This document shows positions 36,398 through 46,030 of a stretch of DNA of 64,000 nt, in pieces; position 1 is the first letter of the stretch, and every line of letters starts with the position of its first letter. The notes below the pieces were generated by a model. It ran no database searches and was not told the origin of the DNA. It was given only the letters and a program-made list of their open reading frames with translations. The DNA is from Rhizobium sp. BT04 (lineage in GTDB: Bacteria > Pseudomonadota > Alphaproteobacteria > Rhizobiales > Rhizobiaceae). The translations under genes and the position numbers were made by a program. The stretch is taken from the NCBI RefSeq assembly GCF_030053135.1, contig NZ_CP125652.1, positions 4,334,501-4,398,500 on the forward strand, read 5' to 3'.

Positions 36398-39370
36398 ATG
36401 CTGACGAAATCGACGCATGGCCTGAAGGACGTCGCCGAAGGGCTGTTGCGTCCGCTGAACCAGACGGAGTTGAAGCTGGCTCTGGCCGACCTTCAGGAGG
36501 CCGGCAGAAACGAGCCGCCGGTGGCTGCGATGCTGAAGACCGAGGGCCCGCTTCGCGATTTCATCGCCGCGGCGCTGACGCTGTCGCCCTATCTGCGCGA
36601 AATCGTCAATCTCGACCCGGCCGTGCTCGCCGGCGCCATCACCGAGCCGCTGGAGCCGCAGATCGAGGCGCTGGTCGCCGAGGCCAGGGGCTGCTGGCGG
36701 CCGGACGACGAGGACGCCGCGTCGGCGGAATCCGTGGTGATGAGCAGGCTGCGCATCATCAAGCGCAAGGTGGCCTTCCTCGTCGCGCTCGGCGACCTCT
36801 CGCGCATCTTCGACGGGCGGGCGACGACGGCCTGGCTGAGCGAGCTTGCCGAGGCTTCGGTTGCTGCCGCGATCGACCATCTGCTGCTATCGGCGCATGA
36901 GAGCGGAAAGCTCAGGCTGCGGAATCCGGCGGCCCCCAGCGACGGCTCGGGGCTGATTGTTCTCGGCATGGGCAAACTCGGTGCATGCGAGCTTAACTAT
37001 TCCTCCGATATCGACCTCGTCGTCTTCTTCGACGAAGAGGCCGGCATCGTGCCCCACCGCGATGACGCGATCGAAATCTTCCCCCGGATGATGCGCCGGC
37101 TGGTGCGCATCCTGCAGGAGCGCACCGCGGATGGCTACGTCTTCCGCACCGATCTCAGACTGCGTCCCGATCCCGGCTCGACGCCGCTGGCGATCCCGGT
37201 CGACGCGGCGATGATCTATTATGAGGGCAGGGGCCAGAACTGGGAGCGGGCCGCCTTCATCAAGGCGCGCGCCGTTGCAGGCGATCTTGCAGCCGGCGCC
37301 GATTTCCTGCGCGGGCTTTCCCCTTTCGTTTTCCGCAAATATCTCGATTACGCGGCGATCGCAGATATTCATTCGATCAAGCGGCAGATCCACGCGCATA
37401 AGGGCCACGGCGCGATCGCGGTCAAAGGCCATAACGTCAAGCTCGGCCGCGGCGGCATCCGCGAGATCGAATTCTTCGTCCAGACGCAGCAGCTGATCGC
37501 CGGCGGCCGCATGCCGGCACTGCGCGGCCGGGCGACGGAAGAGACGCTCGGTGAACTCACCAAGGCGAAATGGATCGACGCGAAGACCCGCGACGAACTG
37601 ACCGAGGCCTACTGGTTCCTGCGCGACGTCGAGCATCGGATCCAGATGGTGCGCGACGAGCAGACCCACCTGCTGCCGGAGACCGATGCCGACCTGAAGC
37701 GCATCGCCTTCATGATGGGTTTCACCGACACGCCGAGCTTCGCCGAGCGGCTGGTCGGCGTGCTGAAGACGGTGGAGCGCCGTTATGCCCACCTGTTCGA
37801 GCAGGAGAGTAAGCTTTCCACCGACACCGGAAATCTCGTCTTTACCGGCCAGGGCGACGATCCCGATACGCTGGAGACGCTGAAGAAACTCGGCTTTACC
37901 AGGCCATCCGACATTTCCCGCATCATCCGCACCTGGCACTACGGCCGCTACCGCGCGACGCAATCGGTCGAGGCGCGCGAAAGGCTGACGGAACTGGCGC
38001 CGGAGCTTTTGCGGGTTTTCGGCGAAAGCAACCGCGCCGACGAGGCGCTGCTGCGTTTCGACAGCTTCATCTCGGGCCTTCCCTCCGGCATCCAGCTCTT
38101 CTCGCTGCTCGGCAGCAACCCGGCATTGCTGTCGTTGATCGTCAACATCATGTCCTCAGCCCCCCGGCTTGCCGAGGTGATCGCCGCCAGGCCGCATGTC
38201 TTCGACGGCATGCTCGATCCCGGCCTGATGGCTGAGCTGCCGACCCGCGATTATCTCAGCGAACGGCTGAAAGGCTCGCTTGCCCAGGCGCGCCACTATG
38301 AAGAGGTGCTCGACCGCCTGCGCATCTTCGCCGCCGAGCAGCGCTTCTTGATCGGTATCCGCCTGCTGACGGGCGCAATCAACGGCGCGATGGCCGCACG
38401 CGCCTTTACCCATCTCGCCGACCTCATCATTGCAGCCGCGCTCGATGCCGTGGTGAGCGAGATGCGGGCCGCCCACGGCGATTACCCCGGCGGCCGCATC
38501 GCTGTCGCCGGCATGGGCAAGCTCGGCAGCTTCGAGCTGACGGCCGGTTCAGACATCGATCTGATCCTGCTCTATGATTACGACGAAGCGGCTGGCGAAT
38601 CCGACGGGCCGAAGCCGCTCGACGCGACGCGTTATTTCACCCGCTTCACCCAGCGGCTGATCGCCGCCCTGTCGGCGCCGACTGCCGAAGGAGTGCTCTA
38701 TGAGGTCGACATGCGGCTGCGTCCCTCCGGCAACAAGGGGCCGGTCGCCACGCGCATCAACGCTTTCGGCAAGTACCAGCGCCAGGAGGCATGGACCTGG
38801 GAGCATATGGCGCTCAGCCGTGCCCGGCTGATCTCGGGCGATGACAGCCTGATCGCCGAGACGGAACATGTCGTCCGGGAAGTGCTGTCGGCCGATCGCG
38901 ATATCGCCAAGGTGGCGCATGATGTCGCCGAGATGCGCGAACTGATCGACAAGGAAAAGCCGCCCTCCGGCCCATGGGACCTGAAGCTGATCCCCGGCGG
39001 CGTCATCGATCTGGAATTCATCGCCCAGTACCTGGCGCTGATCGCTCCCACCAAGGGTGCCGGCATCGCCGTCAACGGGCTGAGTACCGGCGAGGCCCTG
39101 AAGGTGCTTGGCGACAGGCTGATGGCGCCGGCCGATCTCGACATCTGCCTCGAGGCTTCAGCCCTTTATACCGGCCTTTCGCAGCTGATCCGCCTCTGCA
39201 TAGACGGTCAGTTCGACCCGAAGGACGCGCCGGTCGGCCTCGTCGAACTCGTCTGCCGCGCCGGCGACTGCCCTGACATCAGGACGCTGGAAGGGGAAGT
39301 GAAGCGGCTTTCGAAAGCGGTCAGGAAGATATTCCAGAATGTCGTGCGACCCGGCAATTCCAACACATGA
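36398..39370 (+). CDS. glnE: Bifunctional glutamine synthetase adenylyltransferase/adenylyl-removing enzyme
   Basis: 990 residues, slightly longer than E. coli GlnE (about 946). Two nucleotidyltransferase domains carry the motifs GMGKLGACELNYSSDIDL (about residue 188) and GMGKLGSFELTAGSDIDL (about 704). The N-terminal one removes AMP from glutamine synthetase and the C-terminal one adds it, under PII control. GAGAG precedes the ATG. It is the last core gene before the catabolic island. Confidence 0.95.
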   Translation: MLTKSTHGLKDVAEGLLRPLNQTELKLALADLQEAGRNEPPVAAMLKTEGPLRDFIAAALTLSPYLREIVNLDPAVLAGAITEPLEPQIEALVAEARGCWRPDDEDAASAESVVMSRLRIIKRKVAFLVALGDLSRIFDGRATTAWLSELAEASVAAAIDHLLLSAHESGKLRLRNPAAPSDGSGLIVLGMGKLGACELNYSSDIDLVVFFDEEAGIVPHRDDAIEIFPRMMRRLVRILQERTADGYVFRTDLRLRPDPGSTPLAIPVDAAMIYYEGRGQNWERAAFIKARAVAGDLAAGADFLRGLSPFVFRKYLDYAAIADIHSIKRQIHAHKGHGAIAVKGHNVKLGRGGIREIEFFVQTQQLIAGGRMPALRGRATEETLGELTKAKWIDAKTRDELTEAYWFLRDVEHRIQMVRDEQTHLLPETDADLKRIAFMMGFTDTPSFAERLVGVLKTVERRYAHLFEQESKLSTDTGNLVFTGQGDDPDTLETLKKLGFTRPSDISRIIRTWHYGRYRATQSVEARERLTELAPELLRVFGESNRADEALLRFDSFISGLPSGIQLFSLLGSNPALLSLIVNIMSSAPRLAEVIAARPHVFDGMLDPGLMAELPTRDYLSERLKGSLAQARHYEEVLDRLRIFAAEQRFLIGIRLLTGAINGAMAARAFTHLADLIIAAALDAVVSEMRAAHGDYPGGRIAVAGMGKLGSFELTAGSDIDLILLYDYDEAAGESDGPKPLDATRYFTRFTQRLIAALSAPTAEGVLYEVDMRLRPSGNKGPVATRINAFGKYQRQEAWTWEHMALSRARLISGDDSLIAETEHVVREVLSADRDIAKVAHDVAEMRELIDKEKPPSGPWDLKLIPGGVIDLEFIAQYLALIAPTKGAGIAVNGLSTGEALKVLGDRLMAPADLDICLEASALYTGLSQLIRLCIDGQFDPKDAPVGLVELVCRAGDCPDIRTLEGEVKRLSKAVRKIFQNVVRPGNSNT

Positions 39371-39407
39371 TTTCACATCAGATGGAGTGACCACGAGAAT
39401 TATCCCA

Positions 39408-39532
39408 AGCATGGGCTTTGGAAAAGCGGCCTTCAACAACGGCGCGCGCCATCTCCTCTCGACGCAGTGGCGTCAGACGGGCATTCTTGTGAATGTTTAT
39501 TCGGTCCTCCGAGAATCACTGAAGCTTTGACA
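39408..39532 (-). mobile_element. IS481-family insertion sequence end and transposase stub
   Basis: On the minus strand the sequence starts TGTCAAAGCTTCAGTGATTC (an IS481-type terminal repeat) and runs into the transposase opening NIHKNARLTPLRREEMARAV, then VEGRFSKAHA. The start codon reads ATA where ATG is expected. The rest of the element is absent. It lies at the left edge of the low-GC catabolic island, directly after glnE. Confidence 0.72.
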
Positions 39533-39593
39533 ACCTCAGCTTTCTCGACCGGGATCGAATGGACGACCTCCTGAAAGCTCACAGCTAGCTGCC

Positions 39594-41276
39594 TCACCCG
39601 GCAGCACGTTCCTCCTGGGAACAAGTGAAGCCTAAAACTCTCTTGATTATCGTTGTTGCCTCAGCATGTTCATCGCCGCGCCAAGCGACGACTTGATCAG
39701 GCCTGATAAGCACAAGGGGGTCACGATAAAGTTCGAGAAGTTGATCTGAATCGATATCGACGACAGTAACCTCCAATCCGGCGGTTGAGGCTGCCGCGAC
39801 AATCTCGTCTCCCTTGCAGGAAGACGGGCGAAGCCTAAGGAGTGTCCATTCAAATCCAAATCGATCGAACAGGGACGTCCGGGCGTCGAGCCACACATGG
39901 GGTGCTCTGCCACCTGGAGATGCCGTGGGCGTATAAACATCCGGAAGATCCGATCCCGACTCGCCTGCTTCAGAGAAGATCGCCGGGGAGTGGTCGTAGC
40001 GGGCGCCGAAAGTCACACCTGGTATGTTGAACTCTGCCCGCCCATGAGCTTCCAGGTACGTGCCAGCTTCCTTGCGCAACTCCGACCCGAGTTCGGACTC
40101 TGTCTCCAGACCGGCCTTCGGCGAGTAGTTCCCGATCGACTCGGCGAACTTCTTCGCGAACCCGGTATTCCTGATGGCGACAGGGCGCCGCTCCAGTTCA
40201 TATGTGTCAAGAAGGAATGGAGAAGCGCTTTTCTTGATCACCGCGGCGAGCTTCCAGCCCAGGTTCACCGCGTCATCGACCGCCGTATTGTAGCCGAGGC
40301 CGCCTGCGGGAGTGAAGAGGTGAACCGCGTCGCCGCCAAGGAATACCCGACCCACCTGAAATTTCTCGGCAACGAGCGCATAGCCGGCTGTCCACGTGCC
40401 ACGAGACAGGATTTCCGCATCAAGCGGATATCCCACTGCCGCTTGAAACATAGAGATGGCCTGTTCGTCGGAAATGTCTTCTTCACGCTCGCCGTCTTTC
40501 AATTGCGTATGAAAAGCGAACTCGCCCTGACCGTCGACCGCTGCCATGAACGCGCGGCGCTCGTCATTGAAGGCGACGTTCATCCAGGCGGGTGGGAACG
40601 GAACGACCTCGTAAAATTGCGGGCAGCGCAGATAGAGGGCAAACATTTTGCCTCCGAAGAAATCCCTGACAGCGCCGCCGTCGCCTTGGTGTCGGATGCC
40701 GAGTGCCTTACGAACAGTGCTTCGGGCGCCATCCCCTCCGACAAGGTATTTGCAACGGACCACACGCGTCGCCCCTCCCTCCACAGCGCCGGCGATTACC
40801 GTCACGGCGTCGCCGGTATCGTTGAACTCGCACACCCGCCAGCCATAATTCACGGAGATCGTCGCCAGCGCCTCAGCGTGCTTGCGAAGAACGCGTTCGA
40901 CGAATTTCTGAGAGACCCTGTGCGGCAGTTCGGCGGCACTCCAGGATCCTGTCATCGTCAGGACCTTTTCTCGGGCCTCTCTGGCTGAGGGGAGGCGGAA
41001 GCGCGCCAGCTCGTGGCGAGCAAAGCGTGTGAAATATGCGATATCTGTCGGGAAATCCTCAGGCATTCCAAGCGCGCGGATCTCTTCGGCGAACCCGAGC
41101 CGGCGAAAGTGCTCCATTGTTCTCGCCTGAGTGGCGTTCGCCTGCGGATTGAAGGCGGTCGAGGATTTCTCATCAAAGAGCACCGCGGAAATACCCCGGC
41201 GACCAAGCTCATTTGCCAGCATCAGTCCGAACGGGCCGCCGCCCGCGATGACGACGTCGTAAACTTCATGAGTCAC
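39594..41276 (-). CDS. FAD-dependent aromatic hydroxylase (flavoprotein monooxygenase)
   Basis: 560 residues. The FAD motif GGGPFGLMLANELGRRG is at about residues 13-30, the DG motif (YLVGGDGARSTVRKALG) lies mid-protein, and the GD motif GDAVHLFTPAGGLGYNTA is near residue 300. A thioredoxin-like C-domain follows, as in TfdB/MhpA-type enzymes. It would hydroxylate a phenol with NAD(P)H and O2. GTG start at 41276 with GGGAGG 7 nt before it. It lies 56 bp behind the MarR gene on the same strand. In context it probably makes, or prepares, hydroxyquinol. Confidence 0.83.
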   Translation of the reverse strand: MTHEVYDVVIAGGGPFGLMLANELGRRGISAVLFDEKSSTAFNPQANATQARTMEHFRRLGFAEEIRALGMPEDFPTDIAYFTRFARHELARFRLPSAREAREKVLTMTGSWSAAELPHRVSQKFVERVLRKHAEALATISVNYGWRVCEFNDTGDAVTVIAGAVEGGATRVVRCKYLVGGDGARSTVRKALGIRHQGDGGAVRDFFGGKMFALYLRCPQFYEVVPFPPAWMNVAFNDERRAFMAAVDGQGEFAFHTQLKDGEREEDISDEQAISMFQAAVGYPLDAEILSRGTWTAGYALVAEKFQVGRVFLGGDAVHLFTPAGGLGYNTAVDDAVNLGWKLAAVIKKSASPFLLDTYELERRPVAIRNTGFAKKFAESIGNYSPKAGLETESELGSELRKEAGTYLEAHGRAEFNIPGVTFGARYDHSPAIFSEAGESGSDLPDVYTPTASPGGRAPHVWLDARTSLFDRFGFEWTLLRLRPSSCKGDEIVAAASTAGLEVTVVDIDSDQLLELYRDPLVLIRPDQVVAWRGDEHAEATTIIKRVLGFTCSQEERAAG

Positions 41277-41332
41277 GATTAAACCTCCCAAATCCGCATA
41301 TCGTCAGATTTAGTAAGGAAACCAGACCAATG

Positions 41333-41797
41333 TCAACCGGCTGCGTCGCTGTCCTTTCCATGCTGACCTTCGACGTATTTCCCCAGAGCTTCAACCATGA
41401 GGTCGACCATCGCTACACCAAGCTCATTGCGCATTTCGTTTTCTGCGACGTCCAAACTTTGGTGAAAGGCCTCAAGCCATTCGAAACCTTTGTCCGTGAA
41501 GCACACCAGCTTTGCCCGGCCGTCAGCAGGATCGGGCCGCTTTTCAATGAGGCCGGTGCGCTCGACTTGATCGACCAACTCGCTCATCGACTGCTTGGTC
41601 AAAGACGCGCGCCTGGCAAGTTCGGTCAGCCTCGTGCCGTCCTCGTCGAGGTTTCGCGTAAGGTTGATGTGCGCCGAGGTTAGTTCCGCATGTCCGTGGA
41701 TCTTAAGATGTTCGATAATTCGATTTTCGAAAATCCTGACGGCTTCGTTCATCCGGCGACCGATGTTGTTCCTGCGCCACGCGTTGCGTAAAATCAT
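41333..41797 (-). CDS. MarR-family regulator of the catabolic island
   Basis: 154 residues. The winged helix covers about 55-110 (LTELARRASLTKQSMSELVD, then LIEKRPDPADGRAKLVCFTD). AAGGTGG precedes the start. It is divergent from the O-demethylase gene across a 295-bp gap and co-directional with the monooxygenase behind it. MarR proteins of aromatic clusters usually repress until they bind the aromatic acid or its CoA ester. An inverted repeat at 41910 is a candidate site. Confidence 0.83.
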   Translation of the reverse strand: MILRNAWRRNNIGRRMNEAVRIFENRIIEHLKIHGHAELTSAHINLTRNLDEDGTRLTELARRASLTKQSMSELVDQVERTGLIEKRPDPADGRAKLVCFTDKGFEWLEAFHQSLDVAENEMRNELGVAMVDLMVEALGKYVEGQHGKDSDAAG

Positions 41798-41875
41798 TTT
41801 ATGCCACCTTCAAAAGTCGTTGTTTTACACGAGTAGAGTTCACGAACCTATTTTTCCAGCCCTATTTCAAAATGA

Positions 41876-41931
41876 TTGACACACATCAAAACAAAATTAT
41901 ATGGTCAGGCATCCGAACTAAAAATCGGATG
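41876..41931 (+). promoter_or_regulatory. Promoter and candidate operator of the catabolic operon
   Basis: TTGACA (41876-41881) and TTATAT (41897) or TATATG (41898) make a sigma-70-like pair with 15-16 nt spacing. Just downstream CATCCGA, 8 nt, TCGGATG is a perfect inverted repeat (41910-41931) at about the start point, suited to MarR repression. The leader to the O-demethylase ATG is about 160 nt. Confidence 0.5.
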
Positions 41932-42092
41932 TCCAGCAGCGTTTAAGAGGAGGATGCGCTTGGGAGCGCGATTGCTCTCGCAGCGATCTGGAACGGCGGA
42001 CTGAGTGCGCAGAAGACTCTCGATGGGCGTGAGCCCGAGCGCTTCAAGCCGACGCCGAGAAATGAAAACGGGGTGAGGAGGATGCTTTTATA

Positions 42093-43508
42093 ATGGTCAA
42101 AGCGAACGGCGGAAGATCGCTGCAAAACTTGGTGGACGAGAAACGAAATCTTGTCGAGTATTTTTACAACGATACCCTGGCGCCTCACTACAGGGCGAGA
42201 ACCGGCCTTACGGCTGCGTTCATCCCGCCGGAGTTCACGAATTGGCGAGACGAACAGAGAGCTTGGCGGGAAACTGCCATCCTGTTCGATCAATCCCATC
42301 ACATGCCCGAACTCATGCTCAAAGGCCCGGATGCGTTCAAGCTGCTTGAACGTCTGGGCATCAATAGCTTGGCGAACTTTACCAACGACCGGGCCAAGCA
42401 GTTTGTTGCCTGCACACCTCGCGGCCACGTCATTGGCGATTGTGTCATCTACAGACGCGGGGACGAGACTTTTGAATTGATCAGCGGCATGCCGGTCCTG
42501 AATTGGGTTCAATACAACGCCGAGCGCGGCGGTTATAACGTGACCATCGAGCGCGACGATCCAACGCCGTATAATCCGACCGGAAGACGTTGGTTCTATC
42601 GTTTTCAGTTGGAGGGTCCGAATGCCGGTCTTATCTTCAATGCCGCTGTTGAGGGCGGGGCTCCGGAGATAGCATTCTTCAAGACCGCCAAGGTATGGAT
42701 TGGAGGATGCGAGGTTCTGGTTCTGCGTCATGGGATGGCAGGTCATCTGGGCGCCGAACTCTCTGGGCCTTATGAAGAGATGGACAAAGTGCGGACCGCG
42801 CTTCTCGACGCGGGCGCGAAGCATGGCTTGAAGCAGGGTGGGACCAAGACCTATTTCAGCACCATCTTCGAGTTCGGCTGGATGCCCTATCCATTGCCGG
42901 GGATCTACACCGGTGACGAACTTCGCGATTTCAGGGAATGGCTGTCGGAAAAGGGTTGGGAAGCGAACGCCCAACTCGGCGGAAGCTTTGTTTCCGAGAA
43001 TATTGAAGATTATTACGTGACGCCGTGGGATCTAGGCTACGGCCACATCCTGAAGTTCGATCATGACTTCATCGGGCGTGAAGCGCTGGAATCGCTGCCG
43101 GCTGAGAAGCGCCGCCAGAAAGTCACGCTCGTGTGGAACCGGGATGACGTTGCTGCAATCTTTGCCTCGGCACTTGGTGATGGTCCCCGTTACAAGGCCA
43201 TAGACCTGCCGGTTGCATATTACGGCTGGCCCCAGTTTGACGAAGTCCGCGGCCTCGATGGCGAGCTCGTGGGCCACTCATGTCATTGCGGTTATAGCAA
43301 TAACGAAGGCGAGATGCTGTCGCTCGCTATGCTCAACGCGCAGAGCGCATTGCCCGGAACCGAGGTTACATTGACCTGGGGCGAGCCCTCTGGCGGATCC
43401 CGTAAGCCGCATGTCGAAAAACATGAACAGTTTAAGGTCCGGGCTATTGTGGCGCCGGTCCCTTATGCGAGCTCGGTTCAAAAGATGAAGCGCGCAACGA
43501 TTAGCTGA
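42093..43508 (+). CDS. THF-dependent aromatic O-demethylase, LigM/GcvT-like
   Basis: 471 residues, the length of the Sphingobium vanillate/3-O-methylgallate O-demethylase LigM, and of the same GcvT-like fold. Recognisable pieces are DQSHHMPELMLKGPDAFKLL near the N-terminus, then KFDHDFIGREALES in the C-half and GHSCHCGYSNNEGEM. LigM moves the methyl of a methoxyl group to tetrahydrofolate, giving a phenol and 5-methyl-THF. GAGGAGG lies 12 nt before the ATG. The next gene is MetF-like, which fits. The actual substrate (vanillate, a methoxyhydroquinone, or another methoxyphenol) is unknown. Confidence 0.78.
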   Translation: MVKANGGRSLQNLVDEKRNLVEYFYNDTLAPHYRARTGLTAAFIPPEFTNWRDEQRAWRETAILFDQSHHMPELMLKGPDAFKLLERLGINSLANFTNDRAKQFVACTPRGHVIGDCVIYRRGDETFELISGMPVLNWVQYNAERGGYNVTIERDDPTPYNPTGRRWFYRFQLEGPNAGLIFNAAVEGGAPEIAFFKTAKVWIGGCEVLVLRHGMAGHLGAELSGPYEEMDKVRTALLDAGAKHGLKQGGTKTYFSTIFEFGWMPYPLPGIYTGDELRDFREWLSEKGWEANAQLGGSFVSENIEDYYVTPWDLGYGHILKFDHDFIGREALESLPAEKRRQKVTLVWNRDDVAAIFASALGDGPRYKAIDLPVAYYGWPQFDEVRGLDGELVGHSCHCGYSNNEGEMLSLAMLNAQSALPGTEVTLTWGEPSGGSRKPHVEKHEQFKVRAIVAPVPYASSVQKMKRATIS

Positions 43509-43682
43509 ATATAGCGTGAACTTGTTCCGCCTGGACCGACGTTCAGGTGGAGCTCGAAGTTGAAACTGCTTGTTCGTCGGACCGGTCAGGTCCGAAGAGC
43601 GCTCACGAACTATACGAAAGCTATTCTATCTGAAGCCAAATTGGAAATCCGCTTGCGTAAATGCCGGCGGAAAGGGATCGGC

Positions 43683-44543
43683 ATGGTCAACTTGGGCTTG
43701 AAGAGTAAACTTGAATACCGCGATGCGCTCGAGAGATTTTCGCTCGAAGTCACAGCAAAGGACGCCTCGCAGTTGTCAGCCTTGTCTGGCGACATCCCCA
43801 AGGGCACGATTATATCGGTCCCCTACCTTCCCTCCGACAGCGAGCATGATCGGATAGTGGCGGCGAAGACGGTACGCCAGCTTGGTTGCGAACCTATGCC
43901 GCACATAGCGGCAAGACGGATTGGCACGGAGGCCGAGCTGTCCGATGTCATTTCGAACTTCGTTCGTGAAGCACAGGTGGCACGTTTGCTTATACTTGCT
44001 GGTGACCTTGATCCTCCCAAAGGCGCCTTTCAGGACACCGCTACGATCTTGCGTAGCAGTGTCCTGGAACAGCATGGAATAAGACATGTCGCTATAGCGG
44101 GGCATCCGGAGGGGCATCCTTCTCAAACTTCCGCCACCCTTACCAACGCGCTTTTGGAAAAACGACAAATTCTCGAAGCCCTCAATCTTGAATGGTCGAT
44201 TTTCACCCAGTTCACGTTCAGCGCGGAGCCAGTGTTGGATTGGATAGCCGGCATCCGCAGCAAAGGCATCACGGTGCCCATCCATGTCGGTATTCCGGGG
44301 CCCGCAAGCGTCAGAACGCTGCTGAGGTTCGCGGCAGTCTGTGGGGTTTCCGCCTCGACAGCGGTCTTTAGAAAGTACGGACTGTCGATCACGCAGCTAT
44401 TGACTAGCGCCGGACCTGACGTGTTGGTTGACGATTACGCCAACGCTCTGGTCGATGAAGCTTATGGCGATGTCCGCCTGCACTTCTACCCCTTCGGCGG
44501 CGTTCGAAAATCCGTGGAGTGGATACGGAGCTACCAGACGTGA
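43683..44543 (+). CDS. Methylenetetrahydrofolate reductase-like protein (MetF-like)
   Basis: 286 residues of the MTHFR TIM-barrel. LLILAGDLDPPKG matches the family LRGDPP segment and WSIFTQFTFSAEPVLDWI matches FITQ-FFD. In place of the N-terminal FEFFPP it reads FSLEVTAKDA, so it is a divergent, catabolic-type branch. It would oxidise 5-methyl-THF, made by the O-demethylase, to 5,10-methylene-THF. I start at ATG 43683 (AAGGGA upstream); the open frame reaches back to 43560. It lies 174 bp after the demethylase gene. Confidence 0.75.
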   Translation: MVNLGLKSKLEYRDALERFSLEVTAKDASQLSALSGDIPKGTIISVPYLPSDSEHDRIVAAKTVRQLGCEPMPHIAARRIGTEAELSDVISNFVREAQVARLLILAGDLDPPKGAFQDTATILRSSVLEQHGIRHVAIAGHPEGHPSQTSATLTNALLEKRQILEALNLEWSIFTQFTFSAEPVLDWIAGIRSKGITVPIHVGIPGPASVRTLLRFAAVCGVSASTAVFRKYGLSITQLLTSAGPDVLVDDYANALVDEAYGDVRLHFYPFGGVRKSVEWIRSYQT

Positions 44544-44696
44544 AAACTGCCACTGCAACAGATCCGGACAAGAATATGGTTCGGATCGATGACGATGTTG
44601 CACGAAATTGATGAGCAGGGGAGCAAAAAATTGCCGAACGCCTCGAGGAAAAGCGTTGTTCGGCATGGTCAAAGTCCGCCGCTAAGAGGCGTTGGC

Positions 44697-44726
44697 TTGA
44701 CAATTAAAGTACGGCTTCCGTACGAA
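44697..44726 (+). promoter_or_regulatory. Internal promoter with spacer palindrome before the ABC genes
   Basis: TTGACA (44697-44702), 18 nt, TACGAA (44721-44726). Within the spacer and -10 lies GTACGG-CTT-CCGTAC (44709-44723), a perfect inverted repeat that a repressor could use. It is 67 bp before the substrate-binding protein gene. Confidence 0.5.
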
Positions 44727-44792
44727 TATTGAATGAGGAGAGCGGCTTTTGTGCCGAGTGCGTCCGGACGCTTTTCCGGGAGGGAGGAACCT

Positions 44793-45962
44793 ATGAAGAT
44801 TACCAAATTGGCGCTCTGCGCCGTGGCAACCGCCGTGCTGTCGACCACAAGTACGTTGGCTTGGGCTGAGACCATCAAGGTCGGGGTCATCGCGACATTT
44901 TCGGGACCGAACGCTATCTGGGGTAAGCAGTTCCGTGAAGCGATCGATGTCTACGTTGCCCAGCATGGAGATGAAGTTGCCGGCAACAAGGTTGAGTTTA
45001 TCTACAAGGACGTGGGCGGCCCGAACGCCGACGCGAGCAAAGCCGCGGCTCAGGAACTTTTGGTGCGCGAAGGTGTGAAATATCTTGCGGGCTTTGACTT
45101 CACGCCAAACGCCGTGGCTGTCGCCCCCTTGACGAAGCAGGCTAAAGTGCCTGCGGTCATTTTCAATGCGGGAACATCGTCGATTAACAAGCAATCGGAT
45201 TTTTTCCTCCGGACAAGCTTTACGTTATCCCAACTAGCGCAACCCGCTGCGCAGTGGGCCGCAAAGAGTGGCGCCAAGAAGGTCGTGACGGCCGTATCCG
45301 ACTACAGCCCAGGTATTGATGCAGAAGCGGCCTTCTCTTCCTCTTTTGAAAAGAACGGCGGCACAGTTGTCGAAAAAATCCGCATGCCTATGCAGACGAC
45401 GGATTTTGCGCCGTTCATCCAACGAATCAAGACCTCTGGTGCAGACGCAGTATTTGCGTTCTTGCCTGTAGGCCCGGCAACGTTCGCCTTCACCAAGGCC
45501 TACAACGAGAATGGGCTCAAAGCGGCCGGCATTTCCTTCTATGGCACCGGTGAAACCGATGAAACCACGATCGATGCGCTGGGCGATCAGGCGATTGGCT
45601 TGGTCACCGCCTATCACTACTCTGAAGCGCATGACTCCGCCCTCAACAAGAGCTTTGTTGCCAAACTGAAGGAGCTTCATCCAGGGTCGCGTGCCAACAT
45701 GGCCTCGGTAGGCGCTTACGATGGTGTCGACCTGATCTACAAGATGATCAAGGCAGCTGGAACGGATGGGCAAAAAGCGGTCGAGGCCGCTAAAGGCATG
45801 GAGTGGGAGAGCCCGCGCGGACCTGTGAAGATTGATCCCGTTTCACGTCACGTTGTGCAGAACGTCTATATCCGACGCGTTGAGAAAGCGCCGGACGGCA
45901 CCTTGATCAATAAAGAATTTGAGACGATCGCCAACGTTCCCGATCTTGGATTCAATCCATAA
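44793..45962 (+). CDS. Branched-chain amino acid-type ABC substrate-binding protein
   Basis: 389 residues with a signal peptide (MKITKLALCAVATAVLS, cleavage after AWA). The mature part starts ETIKVGVIATFSGPNAIWGK, the LivK/UrtA-like fold. In aromatic clusters such proteins bind benzoate-, cinnamate- or methoxybenzoate-type ligands. Here it is followed by two permeases and two ATPases. GGGAGG precedes the ATG. The ligand is inferred from the cluster to be a methoxylated aromatic acid. Confidence 0.87.
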   Translation: MKITKLALCAVATAVLSTTSTLAWAETIKVGVIATFSGPNAIWGKQFREAIDVYVAQHGDEVAGNKVEFIYKDVGGPNADASKAAAQELLVREGVKYLAGFDFTPNAVAVAPLTKQAKVPAVIFNAGTSSINKQSDFFLRTSFTLSQLAQPAAQWAAKSGAKKVVTAVSDYSPGIDAEAAFSSSFEKNGGTVVEKIRMPMQTTDFAPFIQRIKTSGADAVFAFLPVGPATFAFTKAYNENGLKAAGISFYGTGETDETTIDALGDQAIGLVTAYHYSEAHDSALNKSFVAKLKELHPGSRANMASVGAYDGVDLIYKMIKAAGTDGQKAVEAAKGMEWESPRGPVKIDPVSRHVVQNVYIRRVEKAPDGTLINKEFETIANVPDLGFNP

Positions 45963-46030
45963 GCCGTTGTCACGTGGCGGGACTGATCCCGCCACGCATC
46001 CTCCAGCTGCTTCCAGTCGATAGGTATCGA

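Noticed and set aside
39897..40988. Plus-strand frame opposite the flavin monooxygenase
   Set aside because: Composition is biased and no motif is seen, while the minus strand has full FAD motifs.
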